This document shows, one piece after another, positions 7,581 to 15,986 of a DNA stretch of 64,000 bases. The position numbers were made by a program, and so were the translations under genes. The DNA is taken from assembly GCA_038525525.1 (NCBI GenBank), contig JBCBHO010000004.1, positions 124,001-188,000 on the forward strand. Direction: 5' to 3'. Positions within the stretch are counted from its first letter, which is position 1, and each line of letters begins with the position of its first letter. The stretch is from Shimia_B sp038525525. Its GTDB lineage: Bacteria; Pseudomonadota; Alphaproteobacteria; Rhodobacterales; Rhodobacteraceae. The notes under the pieces are model-generated. The model ran no database searches and had not been told where the DNA came from. It saw only the letters and a list, made by a program, of their open reading frames with translations.

Positions 7581-8690
7581 ATGTTCCGTTCGCTCACCGC
7601 CGCACTTTTCATCGCCTTGGGAACGACCAGCAGTGCGCAGGTCGCCACTTCCGCAGGCGCGCTGGCCATGACACCGGTCGTGGAGGGGCTGAATTCCCCC
7701 TGGGGCTTCGGCTTCCTGCCCGGCGGCGAAATCATCATGACCGAGCAGGAGGGCCGCGTGCTCCTCGTGCGGCCGGACTCCGGCGTGACCGAGCTAAGCG
7801 GCGCGCCCGATGTCGTCTCACGGGGGCAGGGCGGCCTCCTCGACGTGCTGGTGCCGCGCGATTTCGCGTCCTCCCGTGAGCTCTTCTTCACGTATTCCCA
7901 GCGGCAGGGCCTCGGTGGCGCGGGCACGGCCGTGGCCAAGGCGCGGCTGAGCGCGGACGGCACGCGCCTCGACGGGCTCGAGACGATCTTCGAGACGGCG
8001 CCCGGCGGCTCGGGCGGGCGGCATTTCGGCTCCCGCCTCGTGGAGGCGCGCGACGGCACGCTCTACCTCACCATCGGGGACCGGGGTGACAGGCCCTCCG
8101 CGCAGGACCTCACCATCGAGAACGGCTCCGTCGTGCGCATCACGAAGGACGGCGCGATCCCGCTTGGCAATCCCTTCGTGGGCCGGAGTGATGTGCAGCC
8201 CGGCATTTGGTCCTTTGGGCACCGCAATCCGCAGGGCATGGCGCTCGACGCCGACGGCAATATCTGGACGGTGGAACACGGCGCGCGCGGCGGCGACGAG
8301 ATCAACTTCATCGAACCCGGCAACAATTACGGCTGGCCCGTCATCTCCTATGGCCGCCACTATTCCGGCGCGCGGATCGGCGAAGGGACCGCCAAGGAGG
8401 GCATGGAGCAGCCGGCCCACTATTGGGATCCCTCCATCGCACCCTCGGGCATGATGATCTATTCCGGGGCGCTCTTCCCGGACTGGCGGGGCGACATTTT
8501 CGTGGGCTCGCTCAATTCCGACCTGATCTCACGGCTCGATGTCAGCGGGCGCAATGTGAGCGAGGCCGAGCGCATCCAGTCCGACGAGACGGCACGCGTG
8601 CGCGACATCCGCGAGGCGCCCGACGGCTCGATCTGGTTCCTGAGTGCGGGCAACGGCACGCTTTACCGCGTTACGCCCGCGTCGAGCTGA
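7581..8690 (+). CDS. PQQ-dependent sugar dehydrogenase family protein (YliI/Asd-like)
   Basis: This 369-aa protein has an N-terminal signal peptide (FRSLTAALFIALGTTSSAQ) and a six-bladed beta-propeller of the soluble glucose/aldose dehydrogenase family. Family stretches include LNSPWGFGFLPGG, GGRHFGSRL, FGHRNPQGMALD, EHGARGGDEIN and GNNYGWPVISYG. It likely oxidises aldose sugars in the periplasm with PQQ. The ATG at 7581 was chosen because AAAGAGGAG lies eight bases upstream and the signal peptide starts there. No PQQ synthesis genes are in the window. Confidence 0.88.
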   Translation: MFRSLTAALFIALGTTSSAQVATSAGALAMTPVVEGLNSPWGFGFLPGGEIIMTEQEGRVLLVRPDSGVTELSGAPDVVSRGQGGLLDVLVPRDFASSRELFFTYSQRQGLGGAGTAVAKARLSADGTRLDGLETIFETAPGGSGGRHFGSRLVEARDGTLYLTIGDRGDRPSAQDLTIENGSVVRITKDGAIPLGNPFVGRSDVQPGIWSFGHRNPQGMALDADGNIWTVEHGARGGDEINFIEPGNNYGWPVISYGRHYSGARIGEGTAKEGMEQPAHYWDPSIAPSGMMIYSGALFPDWRGDIFVGSLNSDLISRLDVSGRNVSEAERIQSDETARVRDIREAPDGSIWFLSAGNGTLYRVTPASS

Positions 8691-8709
8691 GAAGGCTGGC
8701 GCGGTCCAC

Positions 8710-8730
8710 GCCCCGGACCTGATCCGGGGC
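8710..8730. repeat. 21-nt palindromic repeat (GCCCCGGA-N5-TCCGGGGC)
   Basis: A perfect 8-bp stem with loop CCTGA lies between the convergent sugar dehydrogenase and glxA-type genes. The same palindrome with another loop is at 55865-55885. Confidence 0.65.
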
Positions 8731-8753
8731 CTCCTGATCGCACCGAGGCTGCG

Positions 8754-8777
8754 AGGCCGCGGATCACGTCCGGGGCG
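8754..8777. repeat. Degenerate copy of the 21-nt palindrome
   Basis: GCC-G-CGGA ... TCCG-G-GGC resembles the neighbouring copy at 8710 but is mismatched in the stem. The two copies fill most of the gap between two convergent genes and could act as a shared 3' hairpin. Confidence 0.35.
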
Positions 8778-8795
8778 GGCGGGGATGCCCCAGCT

Positions 8796-9800
8796 TCAGA
8801 CGCTGAGCCGCGCTGCCTGCGCGCCACGCTCGCGGTAAGGCGTGGTGTTGTAATGCGCGCGGTAGCATTTCGAGAAATGCGAGGGCGAGGCGAAGCCGCA
8901 GGCCAGCGCCACGTTGATGACGCTCATATCCGTCTGCATGAGCAGGTTGCGCGCCTTCTGCAGGCGAAGCTCCATGTAATACCGCTTGGGCGAGCGGTTG
9001 AGATAGCGCCGGAAGAGCCGCTCGAGCTGCCGCGTGGACATGCCCACATCCTTGGCCAGGATCGAGGGGGAGATCGGCTCCTCGATGTTGAGCTCCATCT
9101 GCTGGATCACCTGGCTCAGCTTCGGGTGCCGCACGCCGATGCGCGTGGGGATCGAGAGGCGCTGCGTGTCCTGGTCGGTGCGGATGGTGGAGTAGATAAG
9201 CTGATCAGCCACGGCATTGGCGAGCTCTTCGCCGTGATCCTCGGCGATGAACTTGAGCATGAGATCGATGGAGGCCGTCCCGCCCGCCGTCGTGACGCGG
9301 TTGCCGTCGATCACGAAAACGCTTTTCGTCAGCTCCACCTCGTCGAATTCCTCGGTGAAACTGTCCTGGTTTTCCCAATGGATGGTGGCGCGCTTGCCGT
9401 CGAGGAGACCCGCCTTCGCAAGCGAGTAGCCCGCTGTGCAAAGCCCGCCCATGATGGGCCCACGGCGCGCCTCGCGCCGGAGCCAGCTCAGCACCTTCTT
9501 CGAGGTTGCCGCCTGCACGTCGATGCCGCCGCAGAGGAGAACGGTGTCGTCCCGCGAGACCTCGTCGAGATCCTTGTCCACGGCAAAGCCCGTCCCCGCC
9601 GAGCAACGGACAAAGCCGCCGCCTTCGCCCATGAGCGCCCAGGAATAGAGATCTTTCCCGGCCATGCGGTTGGCGATGCGCAGGCTCTCGAGGGCGCTTG
9701 CAAAGCAAAGCAGAGTGAAATTCTCCAGCAGCACGAAGACGAACTTTCGCGGCTTTGCGCCGCCCGTTTCGATGTGGAGCTTCGGTGGCTGGGTCAGCAT
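8796..9800 (-). CDS. GlxA family (DJ-1/PfpI plus AraC) transcriptional regulator
   Basis: This 334-aa regulator has an N-terminal DJ-1/PfpI-like domain (residues about 15-190, starting KFVFVLLENFTLLCFASALE) and a C-terminal AraC helix-turn-helix pair (about 230-325). The latter contains LAKDVGMSTRQLERLFRRYL and VALACGFASPSHFSKCYRAHY. Related proteins control arginine, carnitine or glycine betaine breakdown; the target here is unknown. The start MLTQPPKLH was chosen because the conserved fold begins right after it. A longer frame to 10004 would overlap the divergent DAHP synthase gene. It contains GGLCTAGYSLA where DJ-1 proteins keep the nucleophile-elbow Cys. Confidence 0.88.
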   Translation of the reverse strand: MLTQPPKLHIETGGAKPRKFVFVLLENFTLLCFASALESLRIANRMAGKDLYSWALMGEGGGFVRCSAGTGFAVDKDLDEVSRDDTVLLCGGIDVQAATSKKVLSWLRREARRGPIMGGLCTAGYSLAKAGLLDGKRATIHWENQDSFTEEFDEVELTKSVFVIDGNRVTTAGGTASIDLMLKFIAEDHGEELANAVADQLIYSTIRTDQDTQRLSIPTRIGVRHPKLSQVIQQMELNIEEPISPSILAKDVGMSTRQLERLFRRYLNRSPKRYYMELRLQKARNLLMQTDMSVINVALACGFASPSHFSKCYRAHYNTTPYRERGAQAARLSV

Positions 9801-9989
9801 GTCGTTAAATCGCTCGCTATGTCGCAAGACAGCCTTGGAGGGGCGCCTTGGCGGCGTCAAGTTGTGACCAATCAACAAAAGCTGTGCTGCGTCGAAATCC
9901 TCTGTTTCCAGGGCGGGAATGCAACGGTATACGCGTAACGCACTGAAAACCTCCGGGGACGCATCCCCCAAGCGCATGGGATCGAGACA

Positions 9990-11357
9990 ATGACCGAGTG
10001 GCAAAAATCTGGCTGGCGTTCCAAGCCAAGGGTCCAGATGCCGGAATATCTGGATGAGGCACAGCTCAGCGCCGTCGAAGCGCAGCTCTCGCAGTATCCG
10101 CCGCTCGTCTTTGCCGGCGAGGCGCGGTCGCTGAAGTCAGATCTCGCGAAGGCCGCCCGCGGCGAGGCGTTCCTCCTGCAGGGCGGGGACTGTGCCGAGA
10201 GCTTCGGGGAATTCTCCGCCGATCTCATCCGGGACACGTTCAAGGTCATGCTGCAGATGGCGGTCGTGCTGACCTACGGCGCCAAGGTGCCTGTGGTGAA
10301 GGTGGGCCGCATGGCGGGCCAATTCGCCAAGCCGCGATCCGCGCCCACGGAGATCTCGGATGGTGTGGAGCTGCCGAGCTACCGCGGGGACATCATCAAT
10401 GACCTGGCCTTCACGCCCGAGGCCCGCATCCCCAACCCGGAGAAGATGCTGCACGCCTACACGCAGGCCTCTGCCACGCTGAACCTCCTGCGCGCCTTCT
10501 CGAAGGGCGGCTTCGCCGATATCCACCAGGTGCACGCCTGGACGCTGGGCTTCACCGACCGCGAGGAGAGCGAGAAGTACCGCGAGATGGCGGGCCGGAT
10601 CTCCGACGCGCTGGATTTCATGAACGCGGCTGGCTTCACGTCCGAGACGAATGAAGAGATGTCGACCGTCGATTTCTACACCTCCCACGAGGCGCTCCTT
10701 CTGGAATACGAGGAGGCGCTGACGCGGGTGGATTCCACCTCCGGCAAATGGCTCGCGGGATCGGGCCACATGCTCTGGATCGGGGACCGCACGCGCCAGC
10801 CCGACGGGGCCCACGTGGAGTTCTGCCGCGGCGTGCAAAACCCCATCGGCCTGAAATGCGGCCCCACGACCACCGAAGAGGATCTCAAAGTCCTCATGTC
10901 GAAGCTCAACCCGGAGAACGAGACCGGGCGCCTGACGCTCATCGCGCGCTTCGGCGCCGGGAAGGTCGCCGACAACCTGCCGCGCCTCATCCGCACCGTG
11001 CAGGCCGAGGGCGCCAATGTCGTCTGGTCCTGCGACCCGATGCACGGCAACACGATCAAGAGCGCCTCGGGATACAAGACCCGGCCCTTCGAGAGCGTGC
11101 TGCGCGAGGTACAGGAGTTCTTCGCCATCCACCGCGCCGAGGGCACCGTGCCCGCGGGCGTGCATTTCGAGATGACCGGCAAGGACGTGACCGAGTGCAC
11201 CGGCGGGGTGCGCGCCGTGACCGACGAGGACCTTTCCTCGCGCTACCACACGGCCTGCGACCCGCGGCTCAATGCCTCCCAGGCGCTCGAGCTCGCGTTC
11301 CTCGTGGCCGAAGAGCTCAGCCAGACGGCGCAGACGCGGCAAGCCGCGGCGGTCTGA
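9990..11357 (+). CDS. Class II 3-deoxy-7-phosphoheptulonate (DAHP) synthase
   Basis: This 455-aa enzyme condenses phosphoenolpyruvate and erythrose 4-phosphate, the first step of the shikimate pathway. Class II (plant and Mycobacterium type) features are QGGDCAESF near residue 65, KVGRMAGQFAKPRS, GEMLWIGDRTRQ-like SGHMLWIGDRTRQ, and CDPMHGNTIK near the C-terminal third. Length matches bacterial class II enzymes. It begins with ATG in a roughly 190-bp divergent region shared with the GlxA-type gene. aroQ of the same pathway is also in the window (28653). Confidence 0.95.
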   Translation: MTEWQKSGWRSKPRVQMPEYLDEAQLSAVEAQLSQYPPLVFAGEARSLKSDLAKAARGEAFLLQGGDCAESFGEFSADLIRDTFKVMLQMAVVLTYGAKVPVVKVGRMAGQFAKPRSAPTEISDGVELPSYRGDIINDLAFTPEARIPNPEKMLHAYTQASATLNLLRAFSKGGFADIHQVHAWTLGFTDREESEKYREMAGRISDALDFMNAAGFTSETNEEMSTVDFYTSHEALLLEYEEALTRVDSTSGKWLAGSGHMLWIGDRTRQPDGAHVEFCRGVQNPIGLKCGPTTTEEDLKVLMSKLNPENETGRLTLIARFGAGKVADNLPRLIRTVQAEGANVVWSCDPMHGNTIKSASGYKTRPFESVLREVQEFFAIHRAEGTVPAGVHFEMTGKDVTECTGGVRAVTDEDLSSRYHTACDPRLNASQALELAFLVAEELSQTAQTRQAAAV

Positions 11358-11371
11358 ATGTTTGAAGGTTC

Positions 11372-11394
11372 GGGGCGGCCTGAGGGCCGTGCCC
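11372..11394. terminator. Hairpin between convergent DAHP synthase and PAS gene
   Basis: A stem of nine pairs with one bulge closes a TGAG loop (11372-11380 with 11385-11394). On the plus strand it is followed by GGGTCTTTTA. It lies 15 bp after the DAHP synthase stop and 8 bp before the end of the opposing gene. Confidence 0.5.
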
Positions 11395-11401
11395 GGGTCT
11401 T

Positions 11402-12091
11402 TTACTCGTCGTCGCGGACAAGCTTCAGATAGGGCCGCTCCGCCGCGTGGCGGGGCGCCTCTGGCTTGCCCTTGAAAGGTGCCTTGTCCTCCGCGAACCC
11501 TTCAACGGGCTTGGGCCGCGGAGCCGGGCGGCGGTGGATCACCGGTGCCTCTTCCGATGCCAGCGAGGTCCGCTTCAGCGCGCCGGACAGCTCGAACCGA
11601 CGCGGCGGACGCCCGATGCTGCCCCGCGTGGGAAAGCAGCCGATGGCGCGGCTGATATCGCCGAGATCGCTCTTCAGAGGCAGGAGGATCATCTGCGCGG
11701 GCAGGGCAGGCTTCCCGGCCCCCGCCGGGCTCTCCAGCCCCACTTCGAGCACTTCGGGGCCTTCGAAGACGCCCTCGATCGCCTCCACGAGCTCGCCCCG
11801 GCTCTTCGGCCCGAAAAGCGAGGTGATCGGCATGCCCCGCACATCCATGCCAAGAAGCTCGTTGAGCTGCGACCCGGCCAGCCGGAAGCGCACGATGCCC
11901 GCCGTCACGCGCTCCGCGATGAAGGCATAATCGAGCGCGCTCTCGATGCCGCGCGGATCGATATCGGCCCGCAAGGGCACCGTCCGGTTGCCGCGTACAC
12001 TCATCCAGTAGGCCTCGAGGGCGGCAATCCCGTCGAAGCGCCGGCTGCCCTTGAACTCCACCATGGTTCCCTGCGCGCTGTCGTCGTTCAT
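11402..12091 (-). CDS. PAS domain-containing protein (PAS_5 type)
   Basis: This 229-aa protein lacks a signal peptide or membrane segment. Residues about 10-150 look like the PAS_5 family common in alphaproteobacteria: AYWMSVRGNRTVPLRADIDP, then FAERVTAGIVRFRLAGSQLNELLGMDVRGMPITSLF and QMILLPLKS. The last 70 residues are a low-complexity, Pro/Lys/Arg-rich tail (RRPAPRPKPVEGFAEDKAP). It has no output domain, so it may sense a ligand or act by protein contact; the function is unknown. The start MNDDSAQG has AAGGTG six bases upstream. Confidence 0.75.
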   Translation of the reverse strand: MNDDSAQGTMVEFKGSRRFDGIAALEAYWMSVRGNRTVPLRADIDPRGIESALDYAFIAERVTAGIVRFRLAGSQLNELLGMDVRGMPITSLFGPKSRGELVEAIEGVFEGPEVLEVGLESPAGAGKPALPAQMILLPLKSDLGDISRAIGCFPTRGSIGRPPRRFELSGALKRTSLASEEAPVIHRRPAPRPKPVEGFAEDKAPFKGKPEAPRHAAERPYLKLVRDDE

Positions 12092-12277
12092 TGATACACC
12101 TTGTTTAATGGGCGACAAAGCCTGTCTACAATTTGCCGCAGACAGGGCCTCAATGTGGCAAGCCTCGTTCGGATTTGGCAGCAATTTTCATGAATAAGGT
12201 TAATGAACATGCCCGCGCTTGAGGGCGGCGAGCGCCCCCTGTATGCGAAGGCAAAACAGAGCGGGCAGGGAGGCCGA

Positions 12278-13165
12278 ATGCTCAAATCCATGACCGCCTA
12301 TGCCAGCGCCGCGGGCAGCGACGGCGCGCTTTCCTGGAGCTGGGAATTGCGGGGCGTCAACGGCAAGGGGCTCGACTTGCGCCTACGCATTCCCGACTGG
12401 ATTGAAGGGCTTGAGCCCGAAGTGCGCAAATCGCTCGGCGCAGCGCTCACCCGGGGCAACGTGCAGGTCTCGCTCCGCGTCACCCGCGGCGACGCGGCCG
12501 GTGCTATGGCGCTGAATGTGGATGCGGTCGATGCCGTTCTCGCGCAGCTGCGCGAGATCGAGGCCCGCGCGGCGCAGGCCCATGTGCCGCTCACGCCCAC
12601 CCGCGCCGTCGATATCTTAACCATGAGGTCAGTTTCGGAGGCGCAGGGCAGCGACGATGGCGGTCCAGAATTCGCCGCAAAGTTGAAGGCCGACTTCGCA
12701 ACTTTGGTTAAGGCCTTCGTCGCCATGCGCGTGGAAGAAGGGGCAGCGCTCTCGCGCATCATCAAGACCCAGCTCGAGGCCATCGCAGGCCTCGTGGCCG
12801 AGGCCCGGTCGCTTTTGCCCGATCGCGCTGCCGCCCAGGCGGAGACGTTCCGCGCCGGTCTCGCCCGCGTAATGGGAGAGGCGGATATCGACGAGGGGCG
12901 GCTCGCCCAAGAGCTCGCGCAGCTCGCGATCAAATCCGACGTCATGGAGGAGATCGACAGGCTCGAGGCCCACATCGCCGCCACGCGCGAGCTGCTCGCA
13001 ACCGAGGGGCCGGTGGGGCGCAAGCTCGATTTCCTCATGCAGGAGTTCAATCGCGAGGCCAACACGCTGTGCTCGAAATCCGGCGACAGCGCCCTCACGC
13101 GCATCGGGCTCGACCTTAAGGTCGCCATCGACCAGATGCGCGAGCAAATCCAGAACGTGGAGTAA
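12278..13165 (+). CDS. yicC: YicC family endoribonuclease-like protein
   Basis: This 295-aa protein opens with LKSMTAYASA and ends with the YicC C-terminal stretch GRKLDFLMQEFNREANTLCSK, followed by KVAIDQMREQIQNVE. YicC/YloC proteins are conserved bacterial proteins for which RNase activity has been reported. The ATG at 12278 follows GGGAGG. It is 3 bp from gmk, and the yicC-gmk pairing is widespread in bacteria, which supports both calls. Confidence 0.93.
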   Translation: MLKSMTAYASAAGSDGALSWSWELRGVNGKGLDLRLRIPDWIEGLEPEVRKSLGAALTRGNVQVSLRVTRGDAAGAMALNVDAVDAVLAQLREIEARAAQAHVPLTPTRAVDILTMRSVSEAQGSDDGGPEFAAKLKADFATLVKAFVAMRVEEGAALSRIIKTQLEAIAGLVAEARSLLPDRAAAQAETFRAGLARVMGEADIDEGRLAQELAQLAIKSDVMEEIDRLEAHIAATRELLATEGPVGRKLDFLMQEFNREANTLCSKSGDSALTRIGLDLKVAIDQMREQIQNVE

Positions 13166-13168
13166 GCC

Positions 13169-13804
13169 ATGCGGCGCGGTCTTCTCATCATTCTCTCCTC
13201 GCCCTCCGGCGCAGGCAAGAGCACCCTCGCGCGCAGGCTCCGCGCCTGGGACAGCTCGATCCGCTTCTCCGTCTCTGCCACCACCCGCCCGCCGCGCCCG
13301 GGCGAGGTCGACGGGCAGGACTATCACTTCACAGATGAGAGCGCGTTCAAGCGCATGGTGAAGGACGGCGACATGCTCGAATACGCCCACGTCTTCGGCA
13401 ATTTCTACGGATCGCCTTTGGAGCCCGTGCAGGACGCGGTGGAAGCAGGCTGCGACGTGCTCTTCGACATCGACTGGCAGGGCGCGCAGCAGATCAAGAA
13501 CTCCGTCTTGGGGCCGAACGTGCTCTCCGTCTTCCTGTTGCCGCCCTCGATTGCGGAGCTCCGTCGCCGGCTCGAGGCGCGGGGGCAGGACGACGAAGCG
13601 GTGATCGCCAAGCGCATGCGCAAAAGCTGGGACGAGATCAGCCGCTGGTCGGAATACGACTACGTACTCGTCAACGAGGATCTCGACGCGACCGAGGAAA
13701 AGCTCAAGACCATCATCGAGGCCACGCGCATGGCCCGCGTCCAACAGCCCGCGTTGCAAAATCACGCCCGCGCGCTGCAACAGGAATTCGAGGAACGCTC
13801 ATGA
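13169..13804 (+). CDS. gmk: Guanylate kinase
   Basis: This 211-aa cytoplasmic enzyme phosphorylates GMP to GDP. It shows the P-loop SSPSGAGKST at residues 10-19, the GMP-binding stretch SVSATTRPPRPGEVDGQDYHF, and DIDWQGAQQIK. Length matches the family. Its stop overlaps the start of the next gene as ATGA, so gmk and the carbonic anhydrase-like gene are coupled. guaB, an earlier step toward GMP, lies at the far end of the window. Confidence 0.96.
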   Translation: MRRGLLIILSSPSGAGKSTLARRLRAWDSSIRFSVSATTRPPRPGEVDGQDYHFTDESAFKRMVKDGDMLEYAHVFGNFYGSPLEPVQDAVEAGCDVLFDIDWQGAQQIKNSVLGPNVLSVFLLPPSIAELRRRLEARGQDDEAVIAKRMRKSWDEISRWSEYDYVLVNEDLDATEEKLKTIIEATRMARVQQPALQNHARALQQEFEERS

Positions 13805-14328
13805 CGCTCTACGCCCTTGATGGCCACGCGCCGCAGACGCCGGAGGACGGCGATTACTGGATCGCGCCAGGCGCCCATGTGATGGGCAATGTCGCCATCG
13901 CCGCGGGCGTGGGCATCTGGTTCGGCGCCGTGCTGCGCGGCGACAACGAGCCCATCACCGTGGGCGCGGGGACCAACATCCAGGAAAACAGCATCCTGCA
14001 CACCGATATGGGCTATCCGCTCACCATCGGGACGAATTGCACCATCGGGCACAAGGCCATGCTCCACGGCTGCACCATCGGGGACACCACGCTCATCGGG
14101 ATGGGGGCCACGGTGCTCAACGGCGCCAAGATCGGGAAGAACTGCCTCATCGGCGCCTGCGCACTCATCACCGAGGGCAAGGAGATCCCCGACGGCTCCC
14201 TCGTCATGGGCGCGCCGGGCAAGGTCGTCCGCCAGCTCGACGCGGCAGCCATCGACGGGCTCACGGCCTCGGCGCTCGGATACCAGGCCAACATGCACCG
14301 CTTCCGCGCGGGGCTCGACCCGCAATGA
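13801..14328 (+). CDS. Gamma-carbonic anhydrase-like hexapeptide-repeat protein
   Basis: This 175-aa protein folds as a left-handed beta helix, seen from hexapeptide repeats such as VAIAAGVGIWFGAVLRGD, INIQENSILHTD-like NIQENSILHTDMG, and TIGHKAMLHGCTIGDTTLIGMGA. The metal-binding His residues of the gamma class are present in the ILHTD and IGHKAMLHG stretches. Bacterial relatives include PaaY and YrdA; the substrate (bicarbonate or acyl-CoA) is unknown. It overlaps gmk and the following PLP enzyme by 4 bp each. Confidence 0.88.
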   Translation: MTLYALDGHAPQTPEDGDYWIAPGAHVMGNVAIAAGVGIWFGAVLRGDNEPITVGAGTNIQENSILHTDMGYPLTIGTNCTIGHKAMLHGCTIGDTTLIGMGATVLNGAKIGKNCLIGACALITEGKEIPDGSLVMGAPGKVVRQLDAAAIDGLTASALGYQANMHRFRAGLDPQ

Positions 14329-15485
14329 CGCGCCGCGTGAGCCCCGCGCCCTTTGCCGGCGTGCCCCTCGTGAGCCCGTTGCAGACATCCGTGGTCTACA
14401 CCGCCGAGACGCCCTCGGAGCTCGACGCCGTATACGTGGAGCGCTCAGGCTACACCTATTCGCGCGAAGGCCACCCCAACGCTGCCACGATCGCGGGCAT
14501 GATCGACCGGCTCGAGGGGACCGAGGGCGGCATCATGACCGGGAGCGGCATGGGGGCCGTGGCGCTCGCGCTCTTGGCAAGCCTCGACGCGGGCGATCAT
14601 GCCTTGGGCTCCTCGCAGCTCTACGGCCGCTCGCTCCGCCTCATGGTGGAGGAGCTGCCCCGCCTCGGCATCGCCACCGACCTCTTCGATCCCACGGACG
14701 TCGCCGGCGCCGCCGCACTGATCCGGCCCGGGACGCGCGCCATGCTCGTGGAGGTCGTCTCCAACCCGACGCTGCGCGTGGCCGATATCACGGGACTTGC
14801 GGAGCTCTGCCGCGCCCATGGCATCACGCTCATCATCGACAATACCTTCACCACGCCGCTGGGGTTCCGGGCGCTGGAGCACGGCGCGGATATCGTGCTG
14901 CATTCGGTGACGAAGCTTCTGAGCGGGCACTCGGACGCCATGCTGGGCTGGGTCGCGGCACGGCATCCGGATGTGAACACGCGCCTCGATCTCCTCTCCG
15001 CCACCTGGGGGACGACGCCCGCGCCCTTCGATTGTTGGATGGCCGAGCGGGGGCTTTTATCCTTCCCGCTTCGCTACGAGCGCGCAGAGGCCAATGCCGC
15101 CGCGCTCGCAGATGCCCTGGCTGGTCTGCCCGGCGTGGCGCGCGTGCTTTATCCGCTGCGCCCTGATCACCCGGATCACAACCGGGCCACCGGGCTCCTC
15201 GGCGGCCATGGCGGGACGATGGTCTCCTTCGAGATCGACGGGGGCAGGGCCGCGGCAGATGCGCTGGCCAAGACGGTGCCCGTCGCCTTCGCTCCCACGC
15301 TGGGCGACATCAGCACGACGCTTTCGCACGCGGCCACCTCGAGCCACCGCGCTCTGACGGAGGAAGGGCGGGCGGAGCTTGGCATCTCCGAAGGGTTTTT
15401 CCGGATTTCTGTGGGCGTGGAGCCCATCGACGAGCTCGTCGCGGGCTTCGAGCGCGCCGTGGACGCAGCCGCGCGCGCGGCCTGA
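14325..15485 (+). CDS. PLP-dependent trans-sulfuration enzyme (cystathionine gamma-synthase/lyase family)
   Basis: This 386-aa enzyme has the Cys/Met metabolism PLP fold: SGYTYSREGHPNAATIAGMIDRLEG near the N-terminus, GSGMGAVALALLA, IDNTFTTPLGFRALEHGAD, and the Schiff-base Lys in HSVTKLLSGHSDAMLGW. The C-terminus has SLGD-like TLGDISTTLSHAATSSH. It could be a cystathionine gamma-synthase, gamma-lyase or methionine gamma-lyase; the exact reaction cannot be told by eye. ATG at 14325 overlaps the preceding stop as ATGA. Confidence 0.88.
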   Translation: MTRRVSPAPFAGVPLVSPLQTSVVYTAETPSELDAVYVERSGYTYSREGHPNAATIAGMIDRLEGTEGGIMTGSGMGAVALALLASLDAGDHALGSSQLYGRSLRLMVEELPRLGIATDLFDPTDVAGAAALIRPGTRAMLVEVVSNPTLRVADITGLAELCRAHGITLIIDNTFTTPLGFRALEHGADIVLHSVTKLLSGHSDAMLGWVAARHPDVNTRLDLLSATWGTTPAPFDCWMAERGLLSFPLRYERAEANAAALADALAGLPGVARVLYPLRPDHPDHNRATGLLGGHGGTMVSFEIDGGRAAADALAKTVPVAFAPTLGDISTTLSHAATSSHRALTEEGRAELGISEGFFRISVGVEPIDELVAGFERAVDAAARAA

Positions 15486-15488
15486 GGC

Positions 15489-15878
15489 TCAGTGTAGCGC
15501 GGGCGGCGCCTCGTCGAGCATGATCACGTCGAAGTCGAGCTCCGGGGCGATGCGGTTGATATCCCGGCGGATGACGTCGGGCTTCGGCACGGATTTGGTC
15601 ACCGCGCAGTAGCGGCCCCGGTACCCCAGCGCCTGCAGCAGCTCGGCCACTTCGCCCGGATCGATCTCGAGATCAAAGAGCGGGCTGAGCACCACGGCGG
15701 GCTGGAGCAGGGCGAGAAATTCGGGCGTGAGCTGGTGCAACTGGATCGAGCAATGCTCTGCTCCCGGCGCCAAGTAGGCCCGCGACGCGGCTGCATCGTC
15801 AACCGCGCCGATGAAGAGCACAGGCGCAGGCTGCAGGGACTCGATGGCGGCAGGAAAAGAGGGCGCCTTGAACATCAT
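15489..15878 (-). CDS. Conserved hypothetical protein, 129 aa
   Basis: I do not recognise a named family. The protein is soluble, with no signal peptide or membrane segment. The layout is alpha/beta: PAPVLFIGAVDD, QPAVVLSPLFDLEIDP, LGYRGRYCAVTKSVPKPDVIRRDI and FDVIMLDE, somewhat like a receiver-like fold without phosphorylation residues. It ends 3 bp from the convergent PLP enzyme gene. Either of the first two Met codons could be the start. Confidence 0.65.
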   Translation of the reverse strand: MMFKAPSFPAAIESLQPAPVLFIGAVDDAAASRAYLAPGAEHCSIQLHQLTPEFLALLQPAVVLSPLFDLEIDPGEVAELLQALGYRGRYCAVTKSVPKPDVIRRDINRIAPELDFDVIMLDEAPPALH

Positions 15879-15986
15879 GGGCCGGGATGCCTTGTAGCGG
15901 GGTACCCCTGAGGGTCGAACGGACGGAACGTGTGGGGTCGTTGAGTGGAAGTCGTGTCATATCCCATGAGTAAAGACCGGTAAAGC

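Noticed and set aside
15954..15971. TGTCATA before phoR as a Pho box
   Set aside because: Only one half matches; the second half reads ATGAGTA, not CTGTCA-like.
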